Shown here piece by piece: positions 62,986 to 64,000 of a stretch of DNA of 64,000 nt (its first letter is position 1; the number at the start of each line of letters is the position of its first letter). Source of the stretch: Acuticoccus mangrovi (GTDB lineage: Bacteria > Pseudomonadota > Alphaproteobacteria > Rhizobiales > Amorphaceae); NCBI RefSeq assembly GCF_016411865.1, contig NZ_JAEKJA010000005.1, positions 1 through 64,000 on the forward strand. Reading direction: 5' to 3'. The notes below the pieces were generated by a model. The model was given only the letters and a program-made list of their open reading frames with translations, was not told the origin of the DNA and ran no database searches. The position numbers and the translations under genes are program-made.

Positions 62986-64000
62986 ATGCGCGAAACGCAG
63001 GCGATGCGCGGAACCCAGACGACGGACGGAACCCATACCACGGGCGGAACCGAGACAACGGGCGAGGCGCAGACCAACGGCGAGACGCAGCCGCCGCGCA
63101 GGACGTCAGGGCGGGCCGCTGGCCCCGCCGAAGGGGCGGAGCCGTTCGGCGCCGATGGGGCATCCTCGGGGCTCACGCGCCCGCATCGGCTCGCCCGTCT
63201 CGTCGCTAAGGTGTTGGGCGTTTCCGGCGGTCTCGTCGATCCGGGGGGCAGCGAGCGGCCGGTCGTGACCGCCGCGCTCGGCCACTGCGCGGATCGCCTC
63301 GCCGCCGCCTGGAGGCGGCCCGACGTGCGCAGCGCCGCCACCCTGACCGCCTCGGGCGAGGGGGAGGCGCTGTTCGCCCGCTTCTTCGCGCTGCCGATCA
63401 TGCTCGGCGGGCGCGAGGCCTGGCTTGCCGGGATCGACGCGCCCGATCGTGCGACCCCGCCGGAGCTTGCGGCCCTCACCGAGCTGATCGCCGAGCTATC
63501 GGCCGACCGCGCCGGCCAGATGGAGGCCGCCGCGCTCTGGCTGTCCCATCTCGAGCGCGACAACCGGCAGATGGCGCGGGCGGAGCGCGTCACCGGCATC
63601 GGCACCCTCACCTACGACGTGCGAAGCGGCGCGATCGACATCTCCCCCTCCGGTCTGCGCGTGCTCGGCCGGGAGGCGGTGGGCTCGCTCGAGGAATTCC
63701 TCGGCGTCTTCGACCCGTTCGACCGCCATCGCCTCTATCGCCTCTTCGCCTATGGCGACGCGCGTCAGGCGGCGTTCGACGTCGAGCGCCCCTTCCTCGA
63801 CGATGCCGGCAAGGTCCGCCACGTCCACATCCACGGCGAGCACGTGTGGGGGGAGGATCGTTGGGGGGGCGATGGCGGCCGGCCCGCGACGCTGTTCGCG
63901 ACCCTCCACGACGTGACGGTGGAGCGCGCCCGCACCATCGAGATGCGCGAGCTCGCCGAATGCGACCAGCTCACCGGCGTGAAGAACCGCAACGTGCTCG
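62986..64000 (+). CDS. PAS/GGDEF diguanylate cyclase-type protein (3' end outside window)
   Basis: The first 338 residues of a signalling protein. The N-terminus (about 1-38) is a Thr/Gly-rich hexad repeat (GTQTTD, GTHTTG, GTETTG). A conserved unknown region follows (about 60-190). A PAS-like domain spans about 200-315 (IGTLTYDVRSGAIDISPSG ... FATLHDVTVERA). The frame leaves the window in CDQLTGVKNRNVL, the opening of a GGDEF domain, so it probably makes cyclic di-GMP; an EAL domain may follow. ATG 62986 has GGAGG six bases upstream. No visible link to phnM, 126 bp away. Confidence 0.85.
   Translation, partial: MRETQAMRGTQTTDGTHTTGGTETTGEAQTNGETQPPRRTSGRAAGPAEGAEPFGADGASSGLTRPHRLARLVAKVLGVSGGLVDPGGSERPVVTAALGHCADRLAAAWRRPDVRSAATLTASGEGEALFARFFALPIMLGGREAWLAGIDAPDRATPPELAALTELIAELSADRAGQMEAAALWLSHLERDNRQMARAERVTGIGTLTYDVRSGAIDISPSGLRVLGREAVGSLEEFLGVFDPFDRHRLYRLFAYGDARQAAFDVERPFLDDAGKVRHVHIHGEHVWGEDRWGGDGGRPATLFATLHDVTVERARTIEMRELAECDQLTGVKNRNVL

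Overview
The window is 64 kb of GC-rich, densely coding chromosome from an alphaproteobacterium, most likely of the order Hyphomicrobiales (Rhizobiales). The evidence is gene content and order: a RegB/RegA (ActS/ActR) pair, petABC next to trmL-hemF, the block rpmH-rnpA-yidC-engB-argB...dapD...dapE, MmcB, a membrane urate oxidase (PuuD) and a C-P lyase operon with a DUF1045 protein. I could not search databases, so the genus is not assigned. No rRNA, tRNA, prophage, insertion sequence or CRISPR array is visible.

Layout. 1-1888: intracellular PHB depolymerase cut by the left edge, with a long repetitive Pro/Ala/Thr tail. 2056-7249: redox two-component pair regB-regA (regB sits behind a chain of three overlapping mini-ORFs), an AAA ATPase, a chromate transporter and MmcB. 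7299-11800: hemF and trmL divergent from petABC (cytochrome bc1), with a perfect palindrome in the shared upstream region. 11915-12526: phnN, far from the other phn genes. 12645-27214: a minus-strand block of conserved housekeeping and lysine/arginine genes (dapE, dapD, argB, engB, yidC, rnpA, rpmH), interrupted by an FAD oxidoreductase, a glycosyltransferase, an alpha/beta hydrolase and a sulfotransferase-like gene. 27578-34169: TVP38 protein plus flavoprotein, an orphan sensor kinase, a 16-bp tandem repeat array, and rplY-pth-ychF.

35016-54232 is dominated by purine catabolism: allD-like dehydrogenase, a uraD-dehydrogenase fusion, puuD, then (after comEC, gltX, an MFS transporter and gltA) a minus-strand operon of ABC transporter-uraH-xdhA-xdhB-xdhC-guaD. 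Together these cover guanine to xanthine to urate to 5-hydroxyisourate to OHCU to allantoin, plus a possible ureidoglycolate dehydrogenase; guaD lacks about 100 C-terminal residues. 54357-62859 is a C-P lyase locus: phnG-H-I-J-GNAT-K-L-hexapeptide transferase, then DUF1045-phnM. A truncated PAS/GGDEF protein runs off the right edge.

The most striking gene is at 59900-60865. It lies inside the phn locus on the opposite strand and encodes a seven-helix microbial rhodopsin homologue. The arginine, aspartate and threonine of helix C and the aspartate of helix G are kept, but the retinal-binding lysine is arginine. A good PHO-box match lies 44 bp upstream of its start codon, shared with the divergent DUF1045-phnM unit. 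This suggests a retinal-independent rhodopsin-fold membrane protein tied to phosphorus supply.
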